NCBI GenBank assembly: GCA_039566865.1
Contig: CM076956.1
Coordinates: 6,583,511-6,647,510 of the forward strand
Length of the DNA stretch: 64,000 bases
Direction: 5' to 3'
Source of the DNA: Aurelia coerulea
Lineage: Eukaryota; Cnidaria; Scyphozoa; Semaeostomeae; Ulmaridae
In this document: positions 12,101 to 22,266 of the stretch, one piece after another
How positions within the stretch are numbered: position 1 is the first letter of the stretch
Layout: every line of letters starts with the position of its first letter
Position numbers and translations under genes: made by a program
The notes under the pieces: model-generated
Databases searched by the model: none
Told to the model about the DNA's origin: nothing
Seen by the model: the letters and a program-made list of their open reading frames with translations, nothing else

Positions 12101-15100
12101 CTCTGTTCAAGGTGTTGAAAATTTATTGCACTGAGTCGGATGTCATGTCGCCAGACCACAAATATTCAGAATTTATGGTATTAAAACCATGTCATTTAGG
12201 CCACTCCCGCCCACCCACCCTTCTTTCCTAGCCAAAGCCAATAACGCAAGAAGTTATAATTTCCTTGACTTGGTCCAAGTCTGAGTTCCAATGAGAGTGC
12301 GTCAAGCAAGGACCAAGCCTGTACACTCTCTGAGATTGAAATTGAGACTTATAGCAAAATCAAATAAATTCCTTGAAATTTCTCAAGGATTAAGAACGCT
12401 TGGGACGTTAGATAAAAAGAGTGATAAATCATAAACCAGAATAGTGACAGACTTATGCCTGATACGATATTGTAGATATCCATAAACTATGGTTTTGTCC
12501 AAAATTGTTTAAATTGCGTTGAAAATTTTTCTTGCACTCTGAAAAAAAATGAAAAATCATCCAATTCTGAAAATATTGAAGATAGCTGAAAAATGCAACA
12601 GTAAAATCATGGCAAAATAGTGAAAGTTTCTTCCAAGTCATTCAGTTCAAAGAAAGTTCACTTTCTGCTAACTTGCAGGTTTTGACCAAAAGGAATGATT
12701 TAAATCAGGGATGGGTGGAAAACACTAGAAGTATTCTCCATGAAACAGCACTGGTTTGATGATAGGTGCAGCATATTAGCCTCACCATAACATTATTTAC
12801 AGTTGGTAGATACATTGTTACTAAAAACTAATTCAAATCAACTATTTAAAATATAACAAAATTATTTACAAAGTATCAGCTCCCTTTAGTTCATCATCTA
12901 GAGTGCTCCACAGGAGACTACCTCTAAACGAAAGAGAATTTAGTCCATATCGGTGTGACTGTGATGATGGAAGCCTGCATAGCTCTTTGGTGCTGAGATT
13001 GTAAGGTATATCCTTTTTAACAAAGAACTCCCAAATATATGAAGGATTTAGATGGTTCATGGTTTTATAAACTTCAATCATAAGACTTTGTAGATTCTTT
13101 TGGTGGACTGTAATGCTTCCAGCCCTAGCTAAAAGCTGATCAAATGATGAGTCGTAATCTCCGTACGAAACCCTCAAGGCAAGTTTATTTGTCCTAGTTA
13201 TATCTTTGTTAGCAGTTTTGCTACAAAATAGCCATATCAAGGGACAATATGAAAAATTGACATAACAACAGATGTTAGTAGCATTTTAGCTTTCTCTTCA
13301 TCGAGGAATGGTCTTATTCTTGAGAATGCACAAAATATTTCGTTTATTTTTCGATGTAACTCTTTGACTAGCCTGATTCACAGACCAAACGAGAACACCT
13401 TGACATGTGCGTCAAATGTTAAAGAGTTGTCTATTTGTACGCCGAGGAGCTTTACCTGCTCGCTCTGCTTCACTTGTTGTCCACCGATATTGAGGCAGAC
13501 CGATTTGTCACTCTTGAGACCTAAAAACAACATTTGCAATTTCACTGGATTGGCACACATTCCATTTACTTTTAAGCCAATCTAGTAGCTTTCGAGGAGG
13601 AGTTCCAGCTGCTCATAAGCTACAGAATATTGGTTCCCACTGAGCCTGAATATTTAATTTGGCATGCATGCAAAAATTTCCAGGAGTCTGTTACGCGTGA
13701 GAAACTACGCAGAGAAAACTGCGCGGGAGAGAGAAGACTGCACTAGTCCTTGGGAGAATGAGCATAAGAAGCACAAGCGCTCTATGTCGTCAATCGTGTG
13801 AAAGGAAGAAATGAGAGCCCACACGATGTCAGCCAATTTTGCACACCATGATGTTTGTTTGACAATAAACGTATCATCCACATAATAACGGTACTTAAAG
13901 GGAATATGTAAGTGTATAACAGCGGCTCGAACCGCTTGTGGTCAAATTCTAGCCTATCAGATATCAGTCTTTCCTGTTGACGCAGATCAGCTACCCAAAT
14001 ATGGTGCGACACGTGTCATAGCCTATTTTCTTTGCATGGCTATTTCTATGAAGGGCTTATATATACTTAGATTTCCTTGAATGAAGATCATAGCTGGAGA
14101 GAGTCATCAGAAGAGCGTGCTCTTTCTGCAAGTTGCAGGTTTTGATCATAAGGAATGACTGAAATTAGGTGCTGAGGTTTCATGGATGGGTGGAGAAGAT
14201 CAGGAGCATTCTGCGTGAAACAGCATTGGTTTGCAAGTCTCAAATGTAAGTAAAGTATATTAGTCCTAAATGAACCTGGACATGTATTTGACGCGCGTGC
14301 AAACCCAAAGGTGCCAGTTACGGGCCCGGGGTTACGGGTGGGAAATGTCAGAGCAAACTGCGTAGGTAACAGAAGACTCTACTAGTTATTAGGAGAATGA
14401 GCGCAAGAAGCATTCTATTTCGTTAAGATCCCTGTCTAATTGTGTGAAAAGGAAGAAGTGAAGAGCCCACATATCGTCAACAATCTTAGTTCGCTTCAGG
14501 ATGTCTCATTGGCAATAAAAGTATCATCTACGTAATGACGGTGTTTAACGGAGGCAATCCAATTCTCTTGTTTTTTGGGTGTAATAAGAACACTTACTGC
14601 TCAGCTTCTGAACCAAATAAATAAAATGCCCGAGGTAGATGTAGGGATATATTCTTCTTCTTTCGATATATGCTCATATTTGTTCTTAAAAACAATTTCT
14701 GGAATGCACGACGAGCGAGCTAGCTACCTGGGTTTCAGAGAAACCTTCGCAGCTTCGGTTGTTTTGAATTACTGGTTGAGAGAATTTCCTTTGTCTGCGA
14801 TCGCTAATCTCTTTGAATTGTGGTTTCAATCAAAAGAAACTTATGCAATTGTCTTACAAAATCTGTCCTTGTTCCTTTTTACACCAATTTAAGGATTTGG
14901 GACCTATATAAAAGTTTTCAGCCCGGGCTGGAATTTCAGTCCGGCTAACCGGGCTGAAAATTCAGCCCCCCTCTCCAGTCATCTCTTTGTAAAACTGAGT
15001 TTGCGATCACATGAGAAAGTCTCAGCCCTCCTTGAGCTAGGCGGGCTGAGATTTCCAGCCCGGGTAAACAGGCTGAGATTTCTCATGTAATCGCAATTTT

Positions 15101-18100
15101 TTCCAGCCCTGGCTGAGAATTTACTGTGCACACTCGCAGTTTGAACATAGCTTCATGCCAAAGCAGAGTGACACGGAGATTCTCAAAGATGGGGTGGCAA
15201 ATGAAAGCAAAGAACATTTGCAACGGGAAACTAGTGATTTTAGAGCCATTTCGAAGTCTTAAAGCTTGAAAAATTTTGGAGCGATTCTAGTAATTAATTT
15301 CAGCCCGGGCTGGCTTCTCTCATATAATCGCAAGCCAATTTCATCTCGGCTAACAGGGTTGAAATTCAGTCCGGGCTGAAAACTCTCATATAATCGGCCC
15401 TTAGTAAACTTGCCCCAAGTTCCGTGCCAACTCCAATTTCGTGAAGTCCATCTGACCGATTTCATTCCGTAATTCAACAGTCATGCTACTTCAGGGGATG
15501 GTGGATCCGAGCATAGGTTGCATATCTTTAAAAAGGTTGGTGTAAAATTCCAATAACTGTTTCTTTCAACTGAATAGCTTGGAAGGAATTTTAGCTACGT
15601 TGTAGTAATTGTACCGTTGGACTTTTCTGAATTTTTCAATGTTTTCAGAATTAGGGGGCTTTTCTCTTTTTCAAAGAACATCATTGTTTATGAATATCTA
15701 CTATATGGTTTGAAGCAAAAAAACTGTCACTCTTCTGGTGTACTATCTAGAAATTTGACGACGTCACATCCTCAAATGAATTGCAATATAAAATACTCTG
15801 TGAATTTGAAAAAAATTCATGATTTTTCTGACAAGTCCAATGGTAGAATTATTGCAAAGTAGCTTCAGTTCACATTTAAGGTACTCATTTGAAAGAAATA
15901 TGTGTTAAAACTTTACACTAACCTTTTAGAAGATTAGGAACCGATGCTGTGGATCCAGGAACTTAGGGAAAAACGGTCACACAAACGTCACGAAACGCAC
16001 TTGAGGCAAGTTTAACCTTTAAGCATAGGCTACAGGGATCTTTAAATGATGTTTGATGTAGCTAATCATCTCCCCTTTCAGAATAGACATTGACTACTGC
16101 AACTTTGGCAGTGAAGTAAACAAATGCGAAGAAGGAAGGTGAAGATGTGGAGTTGACATATTAGTTTATCTGATTCTTACAGTATGGCTATATCATTACC
16201 AGAAAGAATACTAATGGCGATCTATTATTGCTTTCTTGGTATATCGGGCCTAGTCTTGAACACTGGTATATTAGTGGTGCTATGCAAGAGCAAAGACTAC
16301 AGAAGAAGACCATCGACTTATTGCCTTTACAGTATCCTGATATCAAGTATAGTGGCATGCTTGTGTGAGATACCCTATTACTTGATCAGTGTTACGGCAA
16401 TACTACCAGAACCTAATGGAAATGCATATGAAACTGAATGCAGAATCAGCATGTTTTTAACATACTCTATTTCTACTGTGAAAATATTCGTCTTAGCAGG
16501 AATGTCTTTTGACCGATTTATCGCTGTTTTGTATCCATATTTCTACGATGCACATGCAACAAAATTGAGGGTCGGAATGATGAATGTTTTTCTGTGGATA
16601 GCAGCGTCTGTAACTGTGTTACCCATATCAGCAACAAATGGCCTAGCCTCGTACAAGGGGATAATTGGGGCAAGCTGCGGTGTTACCCATAAACTAATCA
16701 ATAAAGTGTATCTACTATTTTTGATGCTCCTAGCATTTGTTCTGCCTTCAGTTATGATGGTTGTCACAAATGTCAAAGTATTCTTAGTGGCAAGAAAACA
16801 AAAAAGGCAAATTGGCAGTGAACATTCGAGGCATAGAAGGGTGAGCTCAGTTTTCGTGAGAAAAACCCAAATGACAGCTGATGAAATAATCATAGAAAAT
16901 GGACATGACAATGTATCAATGGTACGAGAAGATCATGCAATTGAGAATGAGGCCTCAAGTCCTGCTAGAAGTTCGCACGAGTTCACAAGAGAGCCAAAAA
17001 TGCAAGGAGGTCTTGAGAGAACGGATTCCAGTGTATCCACGGTGCAAAATGAAGGGTTGAGCCAGCATGGTAAATTTCTTACAGTAATTCAGAAAGGCAG
17101 GCAGAGCAGAACGCTTGGCTCAAGAAGTCTAAATGTTAGCAGCAGCAATTTAATGATTCCAATCAATACTTCAAGCAATGCTGGAAATTATCACAGAGAA
17201 TCTGTGCCTGAAACAGCTGTAGAAAAGCAGGAAAATAACAAAATTGATGCCAACGTAAATAAAATGAGGCGTGCATTTCAGATTTCAAGGTCAAGCGTAA
17301 GACAATTCCTGCATTTGAGACGAGACATTGAATGGAGTATCGTTGGTTCTACTTTGATGTTGGTTGTAGCATTCTTTATCACATGGTCACCTTTTGCAGT
17401 GTCACGTGCATTCCAATCAGTTGTGAAGAGTTTAAGTGATCAAGTTGTTCTGTATACAGCTTCAGCCACCTTATTGGACATATTCATTAACCCGCTCATA
17501 ATTCTAGTAACCAGAAAAGAATTTCGTAGAAAATTCTATAAATTGTTTACATGTAATAGTTAGTTAAATATGCATTCCAGATCTGTGATAACTTGCACTT
17601 TCTACTCCTTTTCAGCTTTAGTAGATACTTAAAGGGGCTCCGTCGTCAAACTGTAAACAAAACGACGATTTTTGCAGTATTTTGAAAGGTGATATCACAC
17701 AGGATTTTCGTATTTTTTTTAAATGAAAGTTGCTGTTGGGGCATTAATCACTAAGGAACAAACCAAACATTCATATCTTCTACGATTGCTCGGATATAAG
17801 TGGATTTTTAACGGTCACAGTTTATGGATTTGTTTACTGTTTGACGATGGAGCCCCTTTAACGAGCGAGCCATCATTGCACTTGAAATTGAGTAGCGAAA
17901 ACAGTTATGATAAGATATTCATTGAAAGGTCACAGGTCACAGTGAAATCTTATATTACATTGCACTTTTGCAGGCCAAAGGTTGAGGGACCATTATGGAA
18001 ACAGGGTTGCACTGACTTTTTAATGCTATCCGTGCCAATTTAAACTGGGGGCATTTCTAGATTAAATTATTAATTTTGATATCATATTGCACCCCTGTAA

Positions 18101-20974
18101 TTAGACTGTAATTAGTCTGTAATTAGACTGCTTTCGGGGCTTCTAGAGACGGTAAAAGGTACAAAAGAGAAGACCGGGACAACGAAGATTTGGCAACTGC
18201 ACTGTTTGGTTTTTTGCTGAGCCTTTAAAGATACGAGGAAATAAAGTTTGAAAGTAGCAATAAACCCTGTTCTATTAATTTCTTCGTATTTTGTATTAGT
18301 TTCTTCGTTATCGCTTGTGTACACATTATTCGTAAGTTCCTTAATCGTTTCGTTCATTGCTTCGTTTATACCATAAAAATATCTTTTTTGTAAGTGACCG
18401 TTGATGAAAAGTCCAGCTCTCAGTCACCAATAATAATTCAACTTTCCATACGAACTTTAGGAATCTACTGCATATTGTTTCTTGTTTTTGTACTATTTAT
18501 TCATCGGCTTTTTACCGTATAAATATCCGAGGGAGGGTTGGGAATCTTTCACCCCCTAACACCAGTATATTTCAAGGTGTTGTGGCGCAGTGGTGTAATG
18601 CTCTGAGAGACATTGCAGCCAGAACCGTCAGGCGGACAGGGTTCGATCCCAAGTAGAGCCCCACCACTGGGGCGTCATGACAAGGAATCGCGGACTCGAT
18701 TAGGCCTATTCTACTTCTGCGATCCCAGCGCTTGGCGCTAAAAACCACAACTTCACCTTCATTTCCACTTCTGATTCAGGCATTCAAGGGTCCTATCTCT
18801 CACCATAAGCCATAAATTCAGGTACCTCGCAAATTGTCAATATGTCTTCGCTAGGAATCGTGTGGCTCTCTGTACAAACAACTAAGATATGCAAAACTTG
18901 TGTCCTCAAACAAAGAAATAAATAATTTACAGATATTCTAGCGTCAAAGATTGTTGGGCTTGGAATACCAGCAAATTCTAGCGAAATTCTAACGAACTTT
19001 ATTTGCTCATAAAAACCTCTGCAAGGAAAAGTGTAGGGAGGTGTAGGGTAGGGCATATTCGAGAATGTACATTCGAATGTTTCGAAGCACGGGATAGTGT
19101 TCGAAAGCATATTGCAGCAAGTCACAATACCTTTCTCACGTCGCAGTGGAGGAGATTCTGGTTGCACATGTTATCCAGAAGTTGCGTAAATGGGTTTTTG
19201 GCTCTGTTCATGGTGTTGAAAATTTATTGTATTGAGTCGGATGTCATGTCGCCAGACCACGAAGATTCAGAATTTATGGTATTAAACCACGTCATTTATG
19301 CCACTATTCCCGGGCTTTCATAGCCCATAACGCAAGAACTAGATAGTTTCCTTGACTTGCTCCAAGTCTGAGTTCCAACGAGAGTGCGTCATGCTCGAAA
19401 TTGAGACTTGTAGCAAAGTCAAATAATTTCCCAGAAATTTCTCAAGGATTTCTCAATACCTTGAGGTCCCGTTTTTGCTTGAAAAAGGACTTGATCACAA
19501 AGTTGTATGTCTGGTGACAGGTGAAATAAAGCCCACTCAAAACGAATAATATCTGCATTTAATTTAGAATGTCGACAGGATCTGGATGGGTAGATTTTGG
19601 GTGTGATGTGGACTTGCTGAAGTTTTGTGGCAGATTTTTTAGGTATAAACACGGGAGAGACTTGGGAAAGTTCAGGTGTGAATGATTTCTCTACATTATT
19701 TGCCCTCACTGTCTGATTACATCGGGTGTCTCGCTGTTTTCGGAAAAGATTTTCCAAAACAAACTGAGTTTTAGGGAGTTTTTGGGGATTTTTGCCGAAA
19801 TTGAAAATATCATGAAAACTGGTGAAGTGCCCCTTTTGGTCTCATGTTAAAACACAACCTCGCCCCAGGACCTTTTGTCACATTGGGACGGAGATGAAAA
19901 GGCCCTGGGGACGAGGCTGTTTAAAACACACTGCTATCCGACTACTCTGGGGCAGATAATTTTCAGCTCATAGAGATGCTAGATGCACGTGCCCCCCCCC
20001 CTCTGAGAGTTCACAAAAGCAAAAACGTGCCCTTCTTGCTTCAGGAAATGCCCCTTTCTTCATCTTACTGAATAAAAGTCAAAAGTGCCCTCTAAGTGTC
20101 GTGCCCCCCCCCCCCCATGCTTAAGATGCTTCCTACGGCCCTGTTTTGGTGAATTTACGTTCATGGTGCTCTCAACTGCAAAAAATGTGTCTTTGGGAAT
20201 TTTAACTAGGAAAATAGTGTAGTGATAATAGCAAGATAAAATATTTATCTTTCGATAATAGTACTGCACGGAGAGATGTCACTGTCAACGTTGCCAAGTT
20301 GCCAATGGAGGGACGGAAGACCAAATAACTTGGAGAACTTGCATTTGCAGCGAGAAAAAATTCATTTCGCGTGTTGCCTTATTCTTTTTCTAAACCAAAC
20401 ACCAAACACCGGCTGAATAAATGCGCCCTTCTTCCTTTATTTCAAAATATTGTATAACAGGAGTAGTAAACGTATTTTTTAATACATGAAAATTTTAAAA
20501 TAACATCACTCTCGTCAGTAAGCCAGATCTGATGACAGCCACATCAAAACAAACCGGTTGAAATGGGAATAAAAAATTTAGAAATCATAATATTTATTGT
20601 TAAAAACAAAATAAAACGCTGTACAAACCTTCTTCAGCAGGGATAACAATCTGCGTTGTTTTTTCTGGTTCCAGTGAGCTGGAGAAAAGCGAACTGATTT
20701 CGCCATCAAACACTGGTTTTGGAATGTTTGCACGCAAATCGTCCATTTGAGGAGGCCTTGTTTTCATGCCAAGCCCTTGCAGGATTTCGTTCTTTGCCAA
20801 CGCAATTCGGTATTTGCGTGAATATGGATCAAGAAACTGAGATACACCAATGTTTCCATCTTCTGCTGACTGGACTTCAATTACATCTGGGATGGCGGTT
20901 GCGACATTTTCACTACTTCGAGCTATAACTGCAAAACTGCACAGGACAAAACTGAACATAAACAAAGCGGACAT
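8415..20974 (-). CDS. Activin-like TGF-beta family ligand, two exons joined across an 11.5-kb intron
   Basis: Secreted dimeric growth factor precursor. I join exon 1 (20974 down to 20629) to exon 2 (9157 down to 8415): the donor is GTTTGT, the acceptor TTGCAG, both phase 1, giving 362 residues and a stop. Residues 1-19 are a hydrophobic signal peptide. Residues 64-75 (ILQGLGMKTRPP) fit the start of a TGF-beta prodomain. The junction QIVIPAEEG/DLNGCQG falls where the prodomain beta strands are expected. RKRR at 247-250 is a furin-type site, leaving a 112-residue ligand with nine cysteines. A six-residue gap between the first Cys and the CC pair, and GWHDWIIEP, point to the activin/inhibin-beta branch rather than TGF-beta proper or BMP; expected action is through type I/II Ser/Thr kinase receptors and Smads. 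The intron holds an antisense GPCR, SINEs and a LINE fragment. An extra exon inside the intron is possible, but none is needed. Confidence 0.85.
9198..9544. mobile_element. TTAA-flanked MITE, second family
   Basis: TTAA at 9198-9201 and 9541-9544 with short inverted ends AGGGGCTGA / TCAGCCCCT. The first six bases of the terminal repeat match the family at 6809 and 17629, but the interior is different. No ORF of note. It lies 41 bases inside the intron, next to the activin exon 2 acceptor. Confidence 0.65.
9559..9743 (-). repeat. tRNA-derived SINE, copy 1
   Basis: On the minus strand it begins with a pol III A box (degraded: TGGAGCAGTGG) and carries a B box GGTTCGATACC, then ends in GCGCTTGGCGCT and a short T/A tail. 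About 85 percent similar by eye to the copies at 9949-10140 and 18574-18772. Confidence 0.8.
9949..10140 (-). repeat. tRNA-derived SINE, copy 2
   Basis: Same orientation as copy 1, about 400 bases away. It keeps an intact A box (TGGCGCAGTGG, minus strand); its B box reads GATTCGATACC. No anticodon arm can be folded as in a functional tRNA. Confidence 0.82.
10141..11359. other. Low-complexity intron sequence
   Basis: No gene. Positions about 10780-11100 are dominated by irregular repeats of AATCT/AGATT, such as AAATCTAAGAGATTT, an A/T-rich simple-sequence zone. Confidence 0.55.
11360..12370. repeat. Direct duplication with 18790-19440
   Basis: The two segments match through the block TTCAGGTACCTCG, then CTAACGAACTTTATTTGCTC, and on to the block CCTTGACTTG. 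The copy here is longer, mainly because of a MITE (11819-12071) that the other lacks. Both lie in the activin intron. Confidence 0.75.
11819..12071. mobile_element. Foldback MITE with 9-bp target duplication, family A
   Basis: Ends resemble AGCATAGGTTCC / GGAACCTATGCT, here slightly decayed. Direct repeats ATCCAGAAG flank it at 11810-11818 and 12072-12080. The paralogous segment at 19173-19181 carries a single ATCCAGAAG with no insert, an empty-site control. Target duplications of 9 bases suggest a Mutator-type transposase. Confidence 0.8.
12866..13600 (-). pseudogene. Non-LTR retrotransposon (LINE) 3' fragment
   Basis: Two minus-strand frames in order. The first (13560-13378) reads KLQMLFLGLKSDK and QVKLLGVQIDNSLTF. 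The second (13240-12866) reads NKLALRVSYGDYDSSF, then HQKNLQSLMIEVYKTMN and HRYGLNSLSFRGSLLWSTL. These are the C-terminal motifs of CR1/Jockey-clade LINE polymerases common in cnidarian genomes. The frames are interrupted, so the copy is dead. Confidence 0.8.
13688..13893 (-). pseudogene. Reverse-transcriptase remnant, third copy
   Basis: The minus-strand frame reads YRYYVDDTFIV and continues KQTSWCAKLADIVWALISS to FSQG before a stop near 13690. It shares the DIVWALI and SSFHTIDD blocks with 5400-5645. Confidence 0.55.
14275..14545 (-). pseudogene. Reverse-transcriptase remnant, fourth copy
   Basis: The minus strand reads HYVDDTFIANETS followed by a stop, and is a near match, inverted, of 4776-5060, including the GGGCCCGGGGTTACGGGTG block. 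Confidence 0.55.
14570..14880. repeat. Half copy of foldback family B
   Basis: Matches one arm of the elements at 28614-29212 and 32808-33428, ending ACAAAATCTGTCCTTGTT. The open frame seen here (LNYWLREFPLSAIAN) recurs in each arm and is a property of the repeat, not a gene. Confidence 0.7.
14895..15402. repeat. Element built on CAGCCCGGGCTG palindromes
   Basis: Left end TATAAAAGTTTTCAGCCCGG recurs inverted at the right end near 15375-15395. Between them the units CAGCCCGGGCTG, TGCGATYACATGAGAAA and CTCAGCC recur in alternating orientations. No coding potential; target duplication not resolved. Confidence 0.65.
15510..15948. mobile_element. Foldback MITE with 9-bp target duplication, family A
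   Basis: Ends AGCATAGGTT and CCGATGCT, with flanks GTGGATCCG (15501-15509) and GTGGATCCA (15949-15957) differing at one base. The interior contains TGACGTCACATCCTCAAAT, also found in the copy at 56748-57272. Confidence 0.82.
16184..17563 (+). CDS. Class A orphan GPCR, single exon, copy B, nested antisense in the activin-like gene intron
   Basis: 459 residues, about 85-90 percent identical by eye to the receptor at 1478-2896. It keeps Cys86, DRF at 110-112, the TM6 TWSPF and a TM7 NPLII. The main length difference is a 13-residue block missing from intracellular loop 3 just after the HSRH segment, where copy A has about two dozen residues around WQDGGNTD. Substitutions are spread through the protein, yet the frame and all seven helices are intact, so both copies look functional. 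The 5' flank (about 120 bases) is shared with copy A, so a core promoter may have been copied too. The gene lies wholly inside the intron 9158-20628 of the activin-like gene, on the opposite strand. Confidence 0.93.
   Translation: MAISLPERILMAIYYCFLGISGLVLNTGILVVLCKSKDYRRRPSTYCLYSILISSIVACLCEIPYYLISVTAILPEPNGNAYETECRISMFLTYSISTVKIFVLAGMSFDRFIAVLYPYFYDAHATKLRVGMMNVFLWIAASVTVLPISATNGLASYKGIIGASCGVTHKLINKVYLLFLMLLAFVLPSVMMVVTNVKVFLVARKQKRQIGSEHSRHRRVSSVFVRKTQMTADEIIIENGHDNVSMVREDHAIENEASSPARSSHEFTREPKMQGGLERTDSSVSTVQNEGLSQHGKFLTVIQKGRQSRTLGSRSLNVSSSNLMIPINTSSNAGNYHRESVPETAVEKQENNKIDANVNKMRRAFQISRSSVRQFLHLRRDIEWSIVGSTLMLVVAFFITWSPFAVSRAFQSVVKSLSDQVVLYTASATLLDIFINPLIILVTRKEFRRKFYKLFTCNS
17629..17861. 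mobile_element. TTAA-flanked MITE (piggyBac-like), copy 2
   Basis: TTAA at 17629-17632 and 17858-17861 with ends AGGGGCTCCGTCGTCAAA and its complement. It lies 66 bases after the stop codon of GPCR copy B. The same place downstream of copy A has a single TTAA (1406-1409) joining the two flanks, so insertion followed the GPCR duplication. Confidence 0.92.
18574..18772 (+). repeat. tRNA-derived SINE, copy 3
   Basis: A box TGGCGCAGTGG at 18583-18593 and B box GGTTCGATCCC at 18640-18650, spaced as in pol III promoters. The 3' body ends GCGCTTGGCGCTAAAAA. Opposite orientation to the two copies near 9.6-10.1 kb. Confidence 0.85.
18790..19440. repeat. Direct duplication with 11360-12370
   Basis: Same order of blocks as the first copy but with an unoccupied target ATCCAGAAG at 19173-19181. 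An ORF at 19419-19757 overlapping its end shows no recognised similarity. Confidence 0.75.
19855..19920. mobile_element. Very short hAT-type MITE
   Basis: 66 bases with ends CAACCTCGCCCCAGG and CCTGGGGACGAGGCTGT, flanked by TTAAAACA at 19847-19854 and 19921-19928. The 8-bp duplication fits a hAT origin. Confidence 0.7.
19929..20628. other. Intron sequence with C-rich repeat
   Basis: Two poly-C tracts (about 19990 and 20103-20116) flank similar text (GTGCCC...GAAATGCCCC), an unidentified repeat. No gene. The activin exon 1 donor lies at 20623-20628. Confidence 0.45.
20629..20974 (-). CDS. Exon 1 of the activin-like gene (signal peptide and prodomain start)
   Basis: 346 coding bases from ATG at 20974 to a GTTTGT donor. 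The first 19 residues form a signal peptide (MSALFMFSFVLCSFAVIAR). The segment YRIALAKNEILQGLGMKTRP is the amphipathic helix that starts most TGF-beta prodomains. Reading on past the donor gives a stop eight residues later, so splicing is needed. Phase and content fit exon 2 at 9157. Confidence 0.85.
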
Positions 20975-22266
20975 TCTGGTGGAAATGATTTCTTCTCTGA
21001 AGGCAGGGCAGGCAGCGTCGTTAGTTGACTAAACTGAGCAATTAAGCTTTGAAATATCACATGTTTTGGAATTGCAATCGTTTCCTGCGATGAATTTGAT
21101 TTATTTGTCCAGCCCTCTTTTCAAAGTGTTGGTGTTAGCTGTGTGACCTCAGAGTATCCCTGAAGCCCTGAAGCTTATATTGATTTCAACATTTGCAATA
21201 CGATATTGAGTCACATCTATTGGTGGCAGCATGGTGGAAGTCAATTGAATAGCAGTGGGTATGGCCAGACATCTCACTTCGTTGAAAGAATATACAGTTT
21301 GGACCAGACAATACTAAAGAAAGGAGTGCTAATTCAATATTAAATTTTTATTATCTGTTCCAAGCTCCTCCGTAGCGTCAAAAGAGTTCCTATTTGTTGA
21401 CCCCATTTCTTTGGTTGACGCACTTTCATTGCCTGGGGAAAATTCTTTTGTGAAGAAGATTACGCAAAGAAAGCTTTGCCCAATTCGGTTTTGAATGCCG
21501 TGTCAGAGAATGGAGATTTGAAACAAGTCCAATGTCACTTCTTCAAAGGAAGGGGTTGGCTTGGCGGTTGGGGCGAGCTGCTTGGTACACATCAGTCGCG
21601 CTGTCAACCTTTATTCTCCTTTGTGCAAGTCTAAAAACTACGGGCCTCTAACGTGTTGCTGCTTGCTCTAACCACAGGGAATCCACTACTAAGATTGCTT
21701 CATACGGTGAGGAGGAATTGGAAGTGCGGAGGAGAACGAACGGAGGAGGAGAACGGACGAAGGAGAATCAAAAGGAAAATGCGGAGGAGAGAGGAGAGAA
21801 GAAAGGGAGATCGTGTTGCGTACCCACCCAACAAATTTGCATTTGATATTTTTGCATACTCATTTTCAAATCTCGCTTTCATTTGGAGAAAATTCTTGTA
21901 GTTTTACGAAAAACGTCTGGAACTCCCTGTTCTCCGAAAATATTAACCGAAAAGTTCACAGAAATATGAAACTCGATGGCTGGAAATGTAGCCTAGCTTT
22001 TTCAAACAGACTTAGCAAAGTTATAGGCGAAAGAAAAGAGCCATTGCTGTTCGTGGCACCAAAGTCGATTGTCACGCAGATTGTCGTATTACTGTATCTG
22101 AAAGTCATTTTTGACCTAAATTCTCTCTGTCTTATTTTCTACGTTGCATGAAGTCATGGTTGAAAATTGGGCTTTAATGAGCCATTGTCACCCGGGGTCC
22201 TTTGCGGCCACGCTACGATTTCAGACTGCCTGGAAATCAAATTTGGCCTAAACGCAAACTGTATAT
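20975..22266. other. Upstream region of the activin-like gene
   Basis: No further gene seen. A strong polypurine tract of GGAGGA/GAGAGGAG units spans about 21706-21812. The 22140-22266 stretch pairs with 24420-24470 as part of a local duplication. Confidence 0.45.

Larger units (their letters stand above)
16062..17995. repeat. Right arm of inverted GPCR duplication
   Basis: Inverted match of 1275-3022 that includes the GPCR coding region, its 5' flank and its 3' flank, interrupted only by the MITE at 17629-17861. Confidence 0.85.

Noticed and set aside
14575..14892. 105-codon ORF with LNYWLREFPLSAIANLFEL
   Set aside because: The same peptide recurs in the family B foldback arms, so it comes from a non-coding repeat.
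18574..18772. A second tRNA gene
   Set aside because: A and B boxes are present but no acceptor or anticodon stem forms; it is a SINE with sister copies.
19419..19757. 112-codon minus-strand ORF
   Set aside because: Partly inside the local duplication, composition not convincing, no conserved motif.
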